Shown here in pieces: positions 24,774 through 35,439 of a stretch of DNA of 64,000 bases (position 1 is the stretch's first letter; every line of letters begins with the position of its first letter). Position numbers and translations under genes: made by a program. Origin of the DNA: Rickettsiales bacterium (lineage in GTDB: Bacteria; Pseudomonadota; Alphaproteobacteria; G027485855); contig JAIXQD010000021.1 in NCBI GenBank assembly GCA_027485855.1, positions 211,947 through 275,946 of the forward strand. Direction: 5' to 3'. The notes below the pieces were generated by a model, which did not search any database, was not told where the DNA came from, and was given only the letters and a program-made list of their open reading frames with translations.

Positions 24774-26408
24774 TTAAACATTTTCAGCTAAGGGCAGCTC
24801 AACCGTAAATATGGCGCCGATAATTTGCCCGTCAGCATCTAAATTATTGGCCGCATAAATGCGCCCGCCATGCGCCTCGATAATTTGCCGCGCAATAGAA
24901 AGGCCAAGACCCGAATGCTGGCCAAATTTTTCGGTTTTAGGGCGCTCTGAGTAAAACCGGTCAAACACGGCCTCAAGCTTTTGTGGCGGGATACCCGGGC
25001 CAGAATCTATCACTTTTATTATCGCCCGATTTTCGCTGGCAGTTAAAATCATTTGCACGGGCGCCGTTGCCGGCGAAAAAGACAAAGCATTATCGAGCAG
25101 ATTTTGCAGCACCTGACTAAAGCGCCCCGTTACCAAGCGGGCATAAACAGGCTCGCTGGGCAGTTGCAATTGCACCGATGCCTCGCCACGCTCGGCACGC
25201 ACTGTGTAATGGTCGGCGATGCTGCTTAAAAGGGGGCCCAAGGCTTGTGCGGTCAGCGCAGCGCGACTGAGCTCAGCATCGAGGCGTGAGGCGCTGGCAA
25301 TATCGGTGATGAGGCGATCGAGCCTTTGGCAATCATCAAGAATAATCGCCACAAGTTTTTTTTGTTTTTCAGGATTGTTGACTTTCTCAAGCGTTTCGAC
25401 CGCACTGCGCATTGAGGTGAGTGGGTTTTTCAGCTCATGCGCCACGTCTGCAGCAAAGCGCTCGATGGCGTCTAGCTTTTGTGCCAAAGCATCGGTCATA
25501 TCACGCAGTGCTTGCGATAAATCGCCAATTTCGTCACCACGATGCCCGAGATTGGGTATTTCGGTGACGCGCTGTTTGCTAAAGCGCACCCTATCGGCCG
25601 CAATCGAGAGTAAATGAATAGGCCGCGCAATGGCGCGCGCTAAGTAATAAGACATCAGCAAGGTGAGGCTGAGCGTAAAAATAAAAATGCGCAGAATATC
25701 CATGCGCACACTGCGAATGGTTTTCTCAACTTCGTCCCCTGCCCGCACCACTTGCACCACGCCCAAAACCTGCTTGTAGCGGGTTACGGGCACAGCCACA
25801 GTCATAACCATACCCTGGTCTTGCGTATTCCATAATTGTCGGCCAACCTCGCCCGAAAGTGCGGCGACAACATCGGGGAAGTTTTTGCCCCGCACACGCC
25901 GTTTTTCAACATAATCTGGCCAGTAGCCGCGCCCTGGCAGCCAATCTATCAGGCGATACCATTGCCGACTAAGATTGCGCACCCATTGCGGATAGGCATT
26001 GGGCTCTGGCAGGGTTTCAATTTCAATAAGGCCGCCAGGGCCCATTAATTTACGGCTATCGGCCACAACGCGACCATCGAGCGCAAAGAGACGCGTGCGC
26101 GTATCGGTGGCCTCCACCAAGCGGCGCACAATGATGCGCGCTTCGGCATTTTGCAGCTTGGCTACTTCATTATCATCAAGCTCGACCGCGCCCTCACCGA
26201 GCGATGCCGCAAAAATAAGCGCCTCGGTTTCAAGCTTGTCTAATTCGGTGCGGATAAAACTGGCCTCATAACGCGATAAATAAAGCACCGCCAGCAACAG
26301 CAGCAACAAAGCCAAGCTGTTTATCGCCATAATGCGGCGCGTTAAAGGGGAGAGGCGCCGCTTATGTCGCGGATTATCACGCTTCGCGGAAACGGTAGCC
26401 AACGCCAT
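24774..26408 (-). CDS. chvG: ChvG-type sensor histidine kinase
   Basis: A 544-residue membrane sensor kinase. Residues ~30-50 and ~250-265 are membrane helices flanking a periplasmic domain of about 200 residues, followed by HAMP. The phospho-acceptor His is in [20 protein letters not shown], and the ATP-binding domain shows LDNALSF (N box), DSGPGIPP (G1) and [10 protein letters not shown] (G2). ChvG (ExoS) senses acid or envelope signals and controls envelope, exopolysaccharide and host-association genes in Rhizobiales. Its start overlaps the end of chvI by 32 bases, so they are co-expressed. Confidence 0.93.
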   Translation of the reverse strand: MALATVSAKRDNPRHKRRLSPLTRRIMAINSLALLLLLLAVLYLSRYEASFIRTELDKLETEALIFAASLGEGAVELDDNEVAKLQNAEARIIVRRLVEATDTRTRLFALDGRVVADSRKLMGPGGLIEIETLPEPNAYPQWVRNLSRQWYRLIDWLPGRGYWPDYVEKRRVRGKNFPDVVAALSGEVGRQLWNTQDQGMVMTVAVPVTRYKQVLGVVQVVRAGDEVEKTIRSVRMDILRIFIFTLSLTLLMSYYLARAIARPIHLLSIAADRVRFSKQRVTEIPNLGHRGDEIGDLSQALRDMTDALAQKLDAIERFAADVAHELKNPLTSMRSAVETLEKVNNPEKQKKLVAIILDDCQRLDRLITDIASASRLDAELSRAALTAQALGPLLSSIADHYTVRAERGEASVQLQLPSEPVYARLVTGRFSQVLQNLLDNALSFSPATAPVQMILTASENRAIIKVIDSGPGIPPQKLEAVFDRFYSERPKTEKFGQHSGLGLSIARQIIEAHGGRIYAANNLDADGQIIGAIFTVELPLAENV

Positions 26409-27078
26409 AAAGAGTTTCTATATGATTGAAATCATCATCGACCACTTTAAACTTTTTGCGAATGCGCTTAACGTGACTATCAATGGTGCGGTCATCAACA
26501 TAAATCGCTTCGCCATAAGCTAAATCCATCAGCTGATCGCGGTTTTTAACATGCCCTGGGCGCTGCGCTAACGCTTTAACCAGCAAAAACTCGGTCACCG
26601 TTAAATCGACCGGCTTATCTTGCCATAAGCACAAATGACGGTCGGTATCGAGCGTGAGCGGCCCACGAACCATCACGCTTTCGGGGTTGCTCTTGGCGTT
26701 TTTATTTTGTCGTTGCGCATCGCGCCGCAATAAAGTGCGGATACGCTCGATAAGCAGCCGCTGCGAAAACGGCTTGGTGATGTAGTCATCGGCACCCATG
26801 CGCAGACCCATCAGCTCGTCCAGCTCTTCGTCTTTTGAGGTCAGGAAAATAACCGGCATCTGGCTGTGGTTACGCAATTTTGCCAATAGCTCTAAGCCAT
26901 TAAGGCGCGGCATTTTAATATCGAGCACGGCACAATCGGCTGGCTGCGCCAGCAACGAGCGCAACGCCTCTTCGCTGTCATTATAGCTGCGAATGGTGAA
27001 GCCCTCTGCTTCCAGCGCCATGGCCACAGATGTTAAAATATTCTGGTCGTCGTCAACCAATGCGATTGTTTGTGCCAT
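26377..27078 (-). CDS. chvI: ChvI-type response regulator
   Basis: A 233-residue OmpR-family regulator. The receiver domain has D53 ([12 protein letters not shown]), the T and K of FLTSKDEE, and an acidic pocket near D10/D11. The C-terminal winged helix ends with [15 protein letters not shown] and YGVGYRF, highly typical of ChvI. It is divergent from pckA, whose expression ChvI is known to affect in some alphaproteobacteria. GGGGGCC before the ATG gives only a modest ribosome site. Confidence 0.95.
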   Translation of the reverse strand: MAQTIALVDDDQNILTSVAMALEAEGFTIRSYNDSEEALRSLLAQPADCAVLDIKMPRLNGLELLAKLRNHSQMPVIFLTSKDEELDELMGLRMGADDYITKPFSQRLLIERIRTLLRRDAQRQNKNAKSNPESVMVRGPLTLDTDRHLCLWQDKPVDLTVTEFLLVKALAQRPGHVKNRDQLMDLAYGEAIYVDDRTIDSHVKRIRKKFKVVDDDFNHIETLYGVGYRFREA

Positions 27079-27181
27079 GCGGCCCCCTTAATTGTTGGCT
27101 CTTAAAAATACGCGACGAGTATGGCATAATTTCGGCAATTGCCTATCGTCGATTCTCGCCTTTTATGAGGGAGCCCCCTTA

Positions 27182-28756
27182 ATGAATAAAATTGCCAATT
27201 TAGGCCTTAAGGGCCTTGCCGCGCTGCATGTTAACCTTGGCACGGCCGCACTTTATGAACAGGCCTTGCGCCGCAACGAAGCGCAGCTATCGGCCCATGG
27301 CGCACTCATTGCCTATACCGGCCAGCACACCGGACGTTCGCCCAACGATAAATTTATTGTCGAAGATGCGCAAACCAGCCGCGATATCTGGTGGGGCAAG
27401 GTCAATCGGCCAATCAGTCAGGCGCATTATGCGGGCTTGCTGCAAAAAATGCGCGAATGGTGCGTTGGCCGTGAATTATTTGCCCAAGATTTATTTGCCG
27501 GCGCTGCGGCAAACTATCGGTTGCCCATCAGGGTTATTACGCAAAATGCGTGGCATAGTTTATTTGCCCGCAATATGTTTATCAGACCACAGCCCGCCGA
27601 AATCGTCACGCATGAGCCGCAATTTACCGTGCTGCATCTGCCCGAATTTCTGGCCGACCCACGCATCGATGGCACACAAAGCAGCACCTTTATTATTATC
27701 AATTTTGCCGAGCGCATGGTGCTGATTGGTGGCACGGCCTATGCTGGCGAGATTAAAAAATCAATTTTCAGTGTGATGAATTATCTTTTGCCCGCCCAAG
27801 GTATTTTACCCATGCATGCCTCGGCCAATAGCGGCCCTGCGGGAGATGTGGCGGTTTTCTTTGGCCTATCGGGCACGGGTAAAACCACCTTGTCGGCCGA
27901 CCCCGCCCGCACCCTGATTGGCGATGATGAGCATGGCTGGAGCCAAGACGGCGTGTTTAATTTTGAGGGCGGCTGTTATGCTAAGCTTATTCGGTTGAGC
28001 GCCAAAGCCGAGCCCGAAATTTATGCCACAACCCAGCGCTTTGGCACTATTGTTGAAAATGTGCCGTGCGATGCCCGCACCCGCCTTTTGGATTTAGACA
28101 GCACCGAATATACCGAAAATACGCGGGCCAGCTACCCTCTAGATTTTATTCCTAATGCCAGCACCACGGGCATGGGCGGCTTACCGCAAAATATTATTAT
28201 GCTCACCGCTGATGCTTTTGGTGTTTTGCCGCCGCTGGCCAAACTAAGCCCCGAGCAGGCGATGTATCACTTTTTGTCGGGCTATACGGCACGTGTGGCT
28301 GGCACCGAGCGCGGCGTTACCACACCACAAGCCGCATTTTCGGCCTGTTTTGGTGCGCCCTTCTTGCCGCGTCACCCGCAAGTTTATGCAAAAATGCTTG
28401 GCGAAAAGCTAAAGCAACACAAAGTCAATTGCTGGCTGGTCAATACCGGCTGGACCGGCGGCGCTTATGGCACTGGTCAGCGCATGCCCATAGACTATAC
28501 CCGCGCCTTGCTGCATAGCGCACTCGATGGCAGCTTAAGCCAAACTCAATTTGCGCCAGAGCCTTATTTTGGCCTGATGGTGCCGGAATCTTGCAAAAAT
28601 GTGCCAAGCCAAATTCTGCGCCCCGAGAGCAGCTGGGCCGATGCCCAAGCCTACCAGCAAGCCGCACGACAAGTGGCGCATAAATTTGCTATAAACTTTG
28701 CCGAATATGCCCCACATGTTGATGATGCGGTGCGTGCCATTGCGATTGCAGCTTAG
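27182..28756 (+). CDS. pckA: phosphoenolpyruvate carboxykinase (ATP)
   Basis: A 524-residue ATP-dependent PEP carboxykinase converting oxaloacetate to PEP, the first step of gluconeogenesis. [11 protein letters not shown], the kinase-1a loop [11 protein letters not shown], the metal-site IGDDEHGW and [10 protein letters not shown] are all conserved. GAGGGAG lies 8 bases before the ATG at 27182; an in-frame extension to 27092 lacks support. It is divergent from chvI-chvG as in many alphaproteobacteria. A periplasmic protein gene follows 10 bases downstream. Confidence 0.96.
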   Translation: MNKIANLGLKGLAALHVNLGTAALYEQALRRNEAQLSAHGALIAYTGQHTGRSPNDKFIVEDAQTSRDIWWGKVNRPISQAHYAGLLQKMREWCVGRELFAQDLFAGAAANYRLPIRVITQNAWHSLFARNMFIRPQPAEIVTHEPQFTVLHLPEFLADPRIDGTQSSTFIIINFAERMVLIGGTAYAGEIKKSIFSVMNYLLPAQGILPMHASANSGPAGDVAVFFGLSGTGKTTLSADPARTLIGDDEHGWSQDGVFNFEGGCYAKLIRLSAKAEPEIYATTQRFGTIVENVPCDARTRLLDLDSTEYTENTRASYPLDFIPNASTTGMGGLPQNIIMLTADAFGVLPPLAKLSPEQAMYHFLSGYTARVAGTERGVTTPQAAFSACFGAPFLPRHPQVYAKMLGEKLKQHKVNCWLVNTGWTGGAYGTGQRMPIDYTRALLHSALDGSLSQTQFAPEPYFGLMVPESCKNVPSQILRPESSWADAQAYQQAARQVAHKFAINFAEYAPHVDDAVRAIAIAA

Positions 28757-28766
28757 GAGAATAAAA

Positions 28767-29537
28767 ATGCGCCCTATATTATTACTCACAACAGCCTTGT
28801 GGCTTTATCCGCATATGGCATTTGCGCAAACAGCCCCGAGCCTTGTTGAGCAAATAGCCGCACTGCGCACCATGGTGCAACAGCAGCAAGCACAAATTGA
28901 TGCGCTTGAGCAAAAACTACAAAGCAACCCCGCAATGGTGGGTAGTGATTATAGCATGGCGCATGAGCTGGCCGAGCTACGCGCCGCCATTGGCCTACCC
29001 ACACATACGGGTGCAAAAACCGAGGCTAAAATGGGTAATTTTGCCCCCATGCAAGAGCCTAAAGCGATAACACCGTCTGCGGCCCCTGCGATTGTGGGCG
29101 AGCCCATGCCACTTATTCCGGCAACTGCGAAACCGACAAGCACAGACAATAGCAGCAAAATTATTGGCCAAATCATCCAGCCTAAAACAGGCGATGACGT
29201 TAGCGCCAGTGCACGGCCCACAATAGCCGCACCCAAAGCGCCCACGCCGCCCACAGCGCCCGTAAAAGATACGAAGGCCACCCCTGACACCATACAAAAA
29301 ACCAGCATAGGGCGGCTGACTATGGGCGCTGCTGGGCGCTTTGAAATTAGTGGCCGCGTGTTGGGCGTGATGGATGGCAAAAACATAATTATTTCAGATG
29401 AGAGCGGCAGCCTTATGGCCTATGGCACCAGCACTATGATAGAAGACAAAAAAATAGCGCCCGAGCAGCGGGTGGTGCTGCAAGGGCGCTTTGCTGATAA
29501 AAACCGCTTTATGATTGAGAGCCTCAGCACGCGCTAA
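28767..29537 (+). CDS. hypothetical periplasmic coiled-coil protein
   Basis: A 256-residue protein with a clear signal peptide (LLLTTALWLYPHMAFA-Q). Residues ~25-50 form a short Gln-rich coiled coil (MVQQQQAQIDALEQKL), the middle is Pro/Ala/Thr-rich and flexible, and the last 80 residues form a small beta-rich domain (GRFEISGRVLGVMDGKNIII) reminiscent of OB folds. AGGAG lies 6 bases before the ATG, which overrides the longer frame inside pckA. Function is unknown. It is likely co-transcribed with pckA. Confidence 0.75.
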   Translation: MRPILLLTTALWLYPHMAFAQTAPSLVEQIAALRTMVQQQQAQIDALEQKLQSNPAMVGSDYSMAHELAELRAAIGLPTHTGAKTEAKMGNFAPMQEPKAITPSAAPAIVGEPMPLIPATAKPTSTDNSSKIIGQIIQPKTGDDVSASARPTIAAPKAPTPPTAPVKDTKATPDTIQKTSIGRLTMGAAGRFEISGRVLGVMDGKNIIISDESGSLMAYGTSTMIEDKKIAPEQRVVLQGRFADKNRFMIESLSTR

Positions 29538-29586
29538 AGGCACGCGCTAAGGTTCACACACCAAGGCCAAAGCTAGCAGTAAACGG

Positions 29587-30240
29587 CTATTTAGCCGCAA
29601 CCACCATGACCATTTGTTTACCTTCCATTTTAGCGGGGTGCTCAATTTTACAGAGCGACTCAAGCTCAAGCCGGACGCGCTCCATCAGTTGCACGCCAAT
29701 ATCTTGGTGCGCCATTTCGCGGCCACGAAAACGCAAAGTGATTTTCACCTTATCGCCTTCTTCGAGGAATTTTTTCACAGCGCGCATTTTAACGCCGTAA
29801 TCATTATCATCGATATTGGGACGCAGCTTAATTTCTTTGACATCGATGACTTTTTGCTTCTTGCGGGCTTCGGCCGCTTTTTTCTGCATCTCATATTTAT
29901 ATTTGCCGTAATCCTGAATTTTGCACACAGGCGGCTCAGCATTAGGCGAAATCTCGACCAGATCAAGGCCGACAGCCTCGGCGGCCTCTATGGCTTCGCG
30001 CACATTCATGACACCAAGCATCTCGCCCGCTGAATCAATGACGCGCACACTGCGTGCGGTTATTTCACGGTTGACGCGCGGGCCATCATTTTTTGGCGCG
30101 GCCTCACCTCTGAAGTCGCGGCGGTCGCCAGAAGGCGGGCTCGCTGAATTATTGCTGCGGTTAGGCGGACGTGGGCTGCTAAAAGAAGAGCCAGAACGAG
30201 GGGGGCCAGAAAATGGGCCCGAAGAAAATGGACGATTAAT
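29587..30240 (-). CDS. infC: translation initiation factor IF-3 (ATT start)
   Basis: A 217-residue IF-3. The N-domain (RVNREI ... [20 protein letters not shown]) and C-domain ([32 protein letters not shown]) are intact. The start appears to be ATT at 30240-30238, with GGAG 7 bases upstream. AUU starts are the classic basis of IF-3 autoregulation, since IF-3 rejects non-canonical starts. The alternative, an in-frame TTG at 30255, would overlap that GGAG. About 54 residues of Ser/Pro/Arg/Asn-rich sequence precede RVNREI, much longer than usual. It lies 46 bases after thrS, the usual order. Confidence 0.94.
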   Translation of the reverse strand: MNRPFSSGPFSGPPRSGSSFSSPRPPNRSNNSASPPSGDRRDFRGEAAPKNDGPRVNREITARSVRVIDSAGEMLGVMNVREAIEAAEAVGLDLVEISPNAEPPVCKIQDYGKYKYEMQKKAAEARKKQKVIDVKEIKLRPNIDDNDYGVKMRAVKKFLEEGDKVKITLRFRGREMAHQDIGVQLMERVRLELESLCKIEHPAKMEGKQMVMVVAAK

Positions 30241-30286
30241 GGTTTGTCTCCACAAGTTGTTGAACTAGGCTTTCATTATATCCGCT

Positions 30287-32230
30287 TTAGTACGGAATGT
30301 CGAGTAAAGCCATGCCATCGGGCGGTAAAGACTCTTTGGCAATGGCGCCAACAGCTTGCGCCAAAGGCAGCAGCTCTTGTGCATCGCCCCCCAGCCTGCG
30401 CAAGGCAATTGTTTGATTTTGCGCCTCTTTTTGGCCAACAACGGCAATGAGCGGGGCTTTTTTAAGCGACCATTCACGGATTTTGTAATTTATTTTCTCG
30501 GGGCGCAAATCTATCTCGGTGCGCAGACCCGCTTGCTCAAATTTTTGCATAACCTCTTTGGCATAGCCATCGGCCTCGTTGGTGATGGTAGTAACCACAA
30601 CCTGCACGGGCGATAGCCACAGCGGCAATTTGCCGGCATAATGCTCGATGAGCATGCCAATAAAGCGCTCAAGCGAGCCCAAAATTGCTCGGTGCATCAT
30701 GACGGGCGCATGTTTTGCGCCATCTTCGGCAACATAGCTGGCGCCCAAACGCTCGGGCAAAATAAAATCGAGCTGTAAGGTGCCGCATTGCCATTGGCGG
30801 CCAATTGCATCGGTGAGGTGAAACTCAACCTTTGGCCCATAAAATGCGCCCTCGCCTGGCAGCTCTTCAAAGGACAATCCGGCGCTGCGCAAGGCATCAC
30901 GCATGCCATCCTCGGCTTTGTCCCAAATCTCATCGCTGCCCAAGCGGTCTTGTGGGCGCAAAGCGAGTTTTACAGCAATTTTATCAAAGCCAAGATCTTG
31001 GTAAACACTAAGTTGCAGCTTGAAATAACTCAGTGCCTCTTCAGTGATTTGGGCAGCGGTGCAAAAAATATGCGCGTCATCTTGTGTAAAAGCGCGCACG
31101 CGCATAATGCCATGCAGCGCCCCTGAAGGCTCATTGCGGTGGCAGGCGCCAAACTCGGCCATGCGCAAGGGTAAATCGCGATAGGACTTTATACCCTGCT
31201 TAAATATTTGCACATGCGCTGGGCAATTCATGGGCTTAAGGCCGAGCTTTTTCTCGCCGCCATCGGCCTCAAGCTTAAACATATTATCGCCATAAATATC
31301 CCAGTGGCCCGAGGCTTTAAACAGGCTGCTATCGTAAAGTTGCGGCGTGCGCACCTCAACATAGCCCTCACGCTTAATGCGGCGGCGAATGTAATTTTCA
31401 AGCACCCGATAGAGTGTCCAGCCTTTGGGATGCCAAAACACGCTGCCAACCGCCTCTTCCTGCACATGGAAAAGGTCCAACTCACGGCCCAGCTTACGAT
31501 GGTCGCGTTTTTCGGCCTCTTCCAGCTGGTGCAGATAATCTTTTAGCTCGGCCTCGGTGCGCCAGGCTGTGCCATAAATGCGCTGCAGCTGCGGGTTACG
31601 ATGGTCGCCACGCCAATAAGCACCAGCCACTTTCATGAGTTTGAAAGCCGCGCCAATTTTACCGGTGCTGGGCATGTGCGGGCCACGGCATAAATCATAC
31701 CATTGGCCTTGGCGATAAATGCTAATCACCTGATCTTCGGGCAAATCACGAATGAGCTCGGCCTTAAATTTTTCGCCCTTAGCATCGAAATGGCGAATAG
31801 CGTCATCGCGGGGCCATTCTTCGCGCACAAAACTGGCATCACGGGCAATAATGTCGCGCATTTTGGCTTCAATGATAATTAAATCATCGGGGGTGAAAGG
31901 CTGCTCGCGATAAAAATCGTAGTAAAAGCCATTTTCAATAGAGGGGCCGATAGTGACTTGCGTGCCTGGGTAAAGCTCTTGCACAGCTTCAGCCATCACA
32001 TGCGCGCAATCATGGCGAATCATTTCTAAGGCTTCGGTTGCATCACGGGTAAGAATTTGCACCTGCGCATCAGTGGTGAGATTATAGCTAAGGTCGCGCA
32101 GCTCGCCATTGACCTTGAGCGCAATGGCATTTTTGGCCAAGCTTTTGCTGATGCTGCTGGCCAACGCCGCACCCGTGAGCGGCTCTGGGAATTGGCGCAC
32201 AGCGCCATCGGGCAAAGTGATATTAAGCAT
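30287..32230 (-). CDS. thrS: threonyl-tRNA synthetase
   Basis: A 647-residue class II synthetase. It has an N-terminal TGS domain ([14 protein letters not shown]), an editing domain with [11 protein letters not shown], the catalytic core with [13 protein letters not shown] (a zinc Cys) and [12 protein letters not shown], and a C-terminal anticodon domain (PVQVVVTTI). Length is normal. It is the first gene of the thrS-infC unit. The start ATG matches the TGS beginning of the family. Confidence 0.97.
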   Translation of the reverse strand: MLNITLPDGAVRQFPEPLTGAALASSISKSLAKNAIALKVNGELRDLSYNLTTDAQVQILTRDATEALEMIRHDCAHVMAEAVQELYPGTQVTIGPSIENGFYYDFYREQPFTPDDLIIIEAKMRDIIARDASFVREEWPRDDAIRHFDAKGEKFKAELIRDLPEDQVISIYRQGQWYDLCRGPHMPSTGKIGAAFKLMKVAGAYWRGDHRNPQLQRIYGTAWRTEAELKDYLHQLEEAEKRDHRKLGRELDLFHVQEEAVGSVFWHPKGWTLYRVLENYIRRRIKREGYVEVRTPQLYDSSLFKASGHWDIYGDNMFKLEADGGEKKLGLKPMNCPAHVQIFKQGIKSYRDLPLRMAEFGACHRNEPSGALHGIMRVRAFTQDDAHIFCTAAQITEEALSYFKLQLSVYQDLGFDKIAVKLALRPQDRLGSDEIWDKAEDGMRDALRSAGLSFEELPGEGAFYGPKVEFHLTDAIGRQWQCGTLQLDFILPERLGASYVAEDGAKHAPVMMHRAILGSLERFIGMLIEHYAGKLPLWLSPVQVVVTTITNEADGYAKEVMQKFEQAGLRTEIDLRPEKINYKIREWSLKKAPLIAVVGQKEAQNQTIALRRLGGDAQELLPLAQAVGAIAKESLPPDGMALLDIPY

Positions 32231-32274
32231 GGTTTGTTTTAACGCTTAAGCACAATTTACACAATGGCCGACGG

Positions 32275-33201
32275 CTATTTAAGCCGTAAAAAGGTGCGGC
32301 TTTGCAACACATCTGCCACAGCAACGCCGCCTTCGGCAAGACCTTGTAGCCCCTCACCCCGCTCACCCCTTAAGCCAGAGCGGGCAATATCAGAGTGTTT
32401 GGTTAGCAGCATCAATGTGGGTGCGCCAACAAGTGCCGATAAATGTGTGGGCCCCGTATCATTGCCAAAAACGGCCGCAGCACCGCTAAAAATACTGCCG
32501 AGCTGGGCTAAATTGGTGCGGTCGGTTAAATCAATCAGACCGCTGATTTTTTGGTTTATCGCTTCTACGGCTTCGGCATCGGCTTTGGTGCCCACCACCA
32601 CCACATGCTGGTTTAATTGCTGCAAATGTTGGGCCAGCTCAGCAAAGCGCTCGGCTGGCCAGCGCTTATAGGGGCGGCTTGGCGCACAACCCGGAATTAA
32701 CACACAATAAGGCGTGGGCAAATTAAGCGCGGCGATATCAGCCCGAAGCCAGCTAAAATCGGCATTTTCAGGCCAGGCGACATTTGCAGCGGCCAATGTA
32801 TATTTAAAATAATCTTGGCCATGAATGGGTGGCGCTGGCAATTTGCGGCGAAAGCTAGAGAAAAATGCGCCGCCCACCCATTGCCGCCAACGCCCCAAAG
32901 ACAGCAAGCCATAAAAATGGCTGCGGCCTTTACTTTGCAAATCATAAACACGCTGCCAGCGATAAAGCCGCATGTTTGACAAGGTTTTTAGCCACTGGCG
33001 CCCGTGCCACCATTTGGGCCGTGTGTCGGGCAAGATTTCGTCAAACCACGGCATTAATTTACAGAAGTTGACATGCGCACGACCCGTCAGCAGCACCAGA
33101 TGCGCTTGCGGGTGCGCGGCACGTATGGCCTGAAAGGCCGGTGCGGCAAGCAGTAAATCGCCCAATGCACCAAGGCGAATAACCAAAATTTTATCCTGCA
33201 T
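32275..33201 (-). CDS. GT9 heptosyltransferase-like glycosyltransferase
   Basis: A 308-residue GT-B enzyme of family 9 (ADP-heptose:LPS heptosyltransferase type). The start ILVIRLGALGDLLLAAPAF and the donor-site motif FGNDTGPTHLSALVGAP are diagnostic. It probably adds a heptose to the lipopolysaccharide core, although donor specificity cannot be read. The ATG at 33201 places the Rossmann start correctly and overlaps the preceding gene by 11 bases. A longer basic extension in frame is out of keeping with the family. Confidence 0.88.
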   Translation of the reverse strand: MQDKILVIRLGALGDLLLAAPAFQAIRAAHPQAHLVLLTGRAHVNFCKLMPWFDEILPDTRPKWWHGRQWLKTLSNMRLYRWQRVYDLQSKGRSHFYGLLSLGRWRQWVGGAFFSSFRRKLPAPPIHGQDYFKYTLAAANVAWPENADFSWLRADIAALNLPTPYCVLIPGCAPSRPYKRWPAERFAELAQHLQQLNQHVVVVGTKADAEAVEAINQKISGLIDLTDRTNLAQLGSIFSGAAAVFGNDTGPTHLSALVGAPTLMLLTKHSDIARSGLRGERGEGLQGLAEGGVAVADVLQSRTFLRLK

Positions 33202-34360
33202 CTGTTTTTGCTGCCGCCTGCTCGGACAGCACCTCTTGATAAAGTTGAATATTGCGGCTTTGCATTTCGGCCAAGGTAAAGCGCGCCTGCACCAGTGCGC
33301 GACCGGCCTGCCCCATTTGTACGCGCCTTGCACTATCTTGCGCAAAGGCTTGCGCGATATGATTTTGCCACAGCGCTTCGCTTTGGGCTGGCAGCGCCCA
33401 GCCAGTTTGCTCATGTTGTATGGTTTCAGCAACAGCCCCTAGGGCGCTGGCAATGATGGGGCGCTGCATGGCCATGGCCTCGATGGGCACGCGGCCAAAA
33501 CCTTCTGGCACTTGTGATGGCATCAGCACCAATTGCGCGCGCAAATAAGCAGCCGGCATGTCGCTGCAGCTGGCAACAAAGCGCACATTTTCGGCAACAC
33601 CCAGTTGCTGGGCCAATTGCTGCAACTGTTGCGCGTAAGCCGTGCGCCCTTGATCGGGGCCCAATAAAACTAAAACAGCATTGGCTGGTTTTTGTGCACC
33701 AGCAAAAGCCTTAATGGCCAGCGACTGCCCTTTTATGGGCGATAAACGCCCCGGACAAAGCACCACCACCTGCTCGGGCGAAATGTGCCACGCGCTGTTT
33801 AAGGCTTGCACACGGGCAAAGCTAACACTGTCTGGGTTGAAATATTCTGGATCGAGGCCGCGATAAATAAGCCGCACGCGGCTTTCGGGCACTGCGTAAT
33901 TTTGCTGAATATGCTGGGCAATAAATTGAGAAATAGCCACAACCCGCACGCCTTTGGCCATAACACTGTTATAGGCTTTTTTAATGGGCGTCTTAAACTT
34001 ATAGGCCGCATGAAATGTGGTGACAAAAGGCACATGCGCAAGCTGTGCTGCTAAATAGGCGCTCCAAGCGGGGGCGCGTGAGCGTGCATGAATAATGCTG
34101 ACATTTTCAGTTTCAATAAGCTGCTTGAGCGCCAAAACATTGCGCCACATTTGTACGGGGTTTTTGCTGGCCAAGGGCAGGGTGATATGTTGCGCACCGA
34201 TTTTCTCAAGCCGTGGCACCATAGCGCCGCCACTGCTGGCAACCAGCGCGCGCCAGCCTTGACGCAACAAAGCTTGCGCCACATCGACACAGCCTTGCTC
34301 GGCCCCGCCCGCAACAAAGCTGGGGATTATCTGTAAAATAGTGGGCAAGTGACGAGCCAT
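33191..34360 (-). CDS. GT4-family glycosyltransferase
   Basis: A 389-residue GT-B glycosyltransferase. The N-terminus (QIIPSFVAGGAEQGCVDVA) is the glycine-rich acceptor-side loop, and the C-domain has PGRLSPIKGQ and VPEGFGRVPIEAMAM, with the E-x7-E-type nucleotide-sugar site of family 4. Such enzymes act in lipopolysaccharide core assembly. It overlaps the GT9 gene, and together they form a core-oligosaccharide pair. It is divergent from an esterase-like gene with almost no gap, so promoters must lie inside the genes. Confidence 0.9.
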   Translation of the reverse strand: MARHLPTILQIIPSFVAGGAEQGCVDVAQALLRQGWRALVASSGGAMVPRLEKIGAQHITLPLASKNPVQMWRNVLALKQLIETENVSIIHARSRAPAWSAYLAAQLAHVPFVTTFHAAYKFKTPIKKAYNSVMAKGVRVVAISQFIAQHIQQNYAVPESRVRLIYRGLDPEYFNPDSVSFARVQALNSAWHISPEQVVVLCPGRLSPIKGQSLAIKAFAGAQKPANAVLVLLGPDQGRTAYAQQLQQLAQQLGVAENVRFVASCSDMPAAYLRAQLVLMPSQVPEGFGRVPIEAMAMQRPIIASALGAVAETIQHEQTGWALPAQSEALWQNHIAQAFAQDSARRVQMGQAGRALVQARFTLAEMQSRNIQLYQEVLSEQAAAKTDAG

Positions 34361-34377
34361 TTGATATGCTTAGCACC

Positions 34378-35163
34378 ATGAACGATAAGGCACAATCCAC
34401 CCCACAAGAAACCGCCCAACCAACAGCGCCGCAATTTTTTGCAGGGCCGCATGGCGCTTTGGCCTATTTGCATGTGCCAGCAAAGGCCGGCAAAAGCAGC
34501 TTGTTGTTTTTGCATGGCCTGCGCTCGGATATGCGCGGCAGCAAGGCCGAGTTTTTGGCCGAGCGCTGCGCGGCCACGGGGTTGGGCTTATGGCGGCTTG
34601 ATTTATCGGGCCATGGGCAATCGGATGGTGTGTTCACCGATGGCAACATCACAAGCTGGCAGCAAGACGTGCTGGCTTTTGTTGATGCATTTATAAATGA
34701 GCCAACAATTATTATTGGCTCAAGCCTTGGTGGCTGGCTGATGCTGCTGCTGGCGCTGGCGCGCCCACAAAAAATAAAGGCACTGATTGGTATTGCCGCC
34801 GCCCCAGATTTTACCGAGACGCTGATTTGGAACAAGCTCAGCCCCGCCCAGCAGGCTGAAATGACCAAAAACGGCTTTGTGTCGGAAGCATCGATTTATG
34901 GCGAGCCACTGATTTATAGCAAAACCCTAATTGAGAGTGGCCGGCAGCATTTATTGCTTGATAAAGCCATAGCGCTGGATGTGCCGGTGCGGTTGCTGCA
35001 AGGCATGGCCGATGATGATGTGCCTTGGCAGCACGCCACCGAAATTGCCACAAAACTAACCGGCCAAAATATGCGTTTGAACCTCATAAAAGATGGCGAT
35101 CATCGCCTTTCACGGGCGCAAGATTTAAGCCTGCTTTGGCAGATTATTGAAGAACTTGCCTAA
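34378..35163 (+). CDS. alpha/beta hydrolase (ABHD10/esterase-like)
   Basis: A 261-residue hydrolase (265 if it starts at the ATG at 34366). LLFLHGLRSDMRGSK provides the oxyanion region, GSSLGGW holds the nucleophile Ser, a late Asp lies in GMADDDVPW and the His in GDHRLSR. The layout resembles ABHD10-type acyl-protein thioesterases of mitochondria and their alphaproteobacterial relatives. It has no signal peptide, so it is cytoplasmic. Substrate is unknown. Confidence 0.85.
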   Translation: MNDKAQSTPQETAQPTAPQFFAGPHGALAYLHVPAKAGKSSLLFLHGLRSDMRGSKAEFLAERCAATGLGLWRLDLSGHGQSDGVFTDGNITSWQQDVLAFVDAFINEPTIIIGSSLGGWLMLLLALARPQKIKALIGIAAAPDFTETLIWNKLSPAQQAEMTKNGFVSEASIYGEPLIYSKTLIESGRQHLLLDKAIALDVPVRLLQGMADDDVPWQHATEIATKLTGQNMRLNLIKDGDHRLSRAQDLSLLWQIIEELA

Positions 35164-35264
35164 ATATGTGACTGATAATCTAGTTTTTTGTTCTCAAGCC
35201 GTGCAAACACCTGCTAAAAGAAGTCTGTTTTTATAGATGCATAGTGTGGCGTGTAGTACTGGGT

Positions 35265-35318
35265 GGTGGCCGAGTGCCGCTGGCGACAGCCAGCACAAGC
35301 TATGGTTTAGCCACTCGG
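35265..35318 (+). repeat. structured tRNA-Ser-flank repeat, copy 1
   Basis: The element begins GGTGGCCGAGTG, identical to part of the 5' region of the nearby tRNA-Ser. Inside lie the hairpin GCTGGC-GACA-GCCAGC and a weaker AAGC-TATG-GTTT hairpin, and CCGAGTG pairs with the closing CACTCGG. This predicts a three-way junction. It lacks anticodon and T arms, so it is not a tRNA. Confidence 0.75.
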
Positions 35319-35361
35319 TTTACGTGTTGGTGTTTCTTAGTGCGCCGTGGAGTATTGGGGG

Positions 35362-35415
35362 GGTGGCCGAGTGCCCGCTGGCGACAGCCAGCATAAGCTA
35401 TGGCTTAACCACTCG
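35362..35415 (+). repeat. structured tRNA-Ser-flank repeat, copy 2
   Basis: The second copy starts 97 bases after the first with the same 12-base opening, the same GCTGGC-GACA-GCCAGC hairpin, and AAGC-TATG-GCTT, a fully paired version of the second hairpin. Differences between copies mostly keep or improve pairing. Similarity continues into the flanking upstream sequence and also into the flank of the tRNA gene. Confidence 0.75.
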
Positions 35416-35439
35416 CAGTCGGTTTTTGGTTTGTGGTGC

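Noticed and set aside
35265..35415. Two extra tRNA-Ser genes
   Set aside because: Only the first 12 bases match tRNA-Ser; no anticodon arm, T arm or acceptor 3' strand is present.
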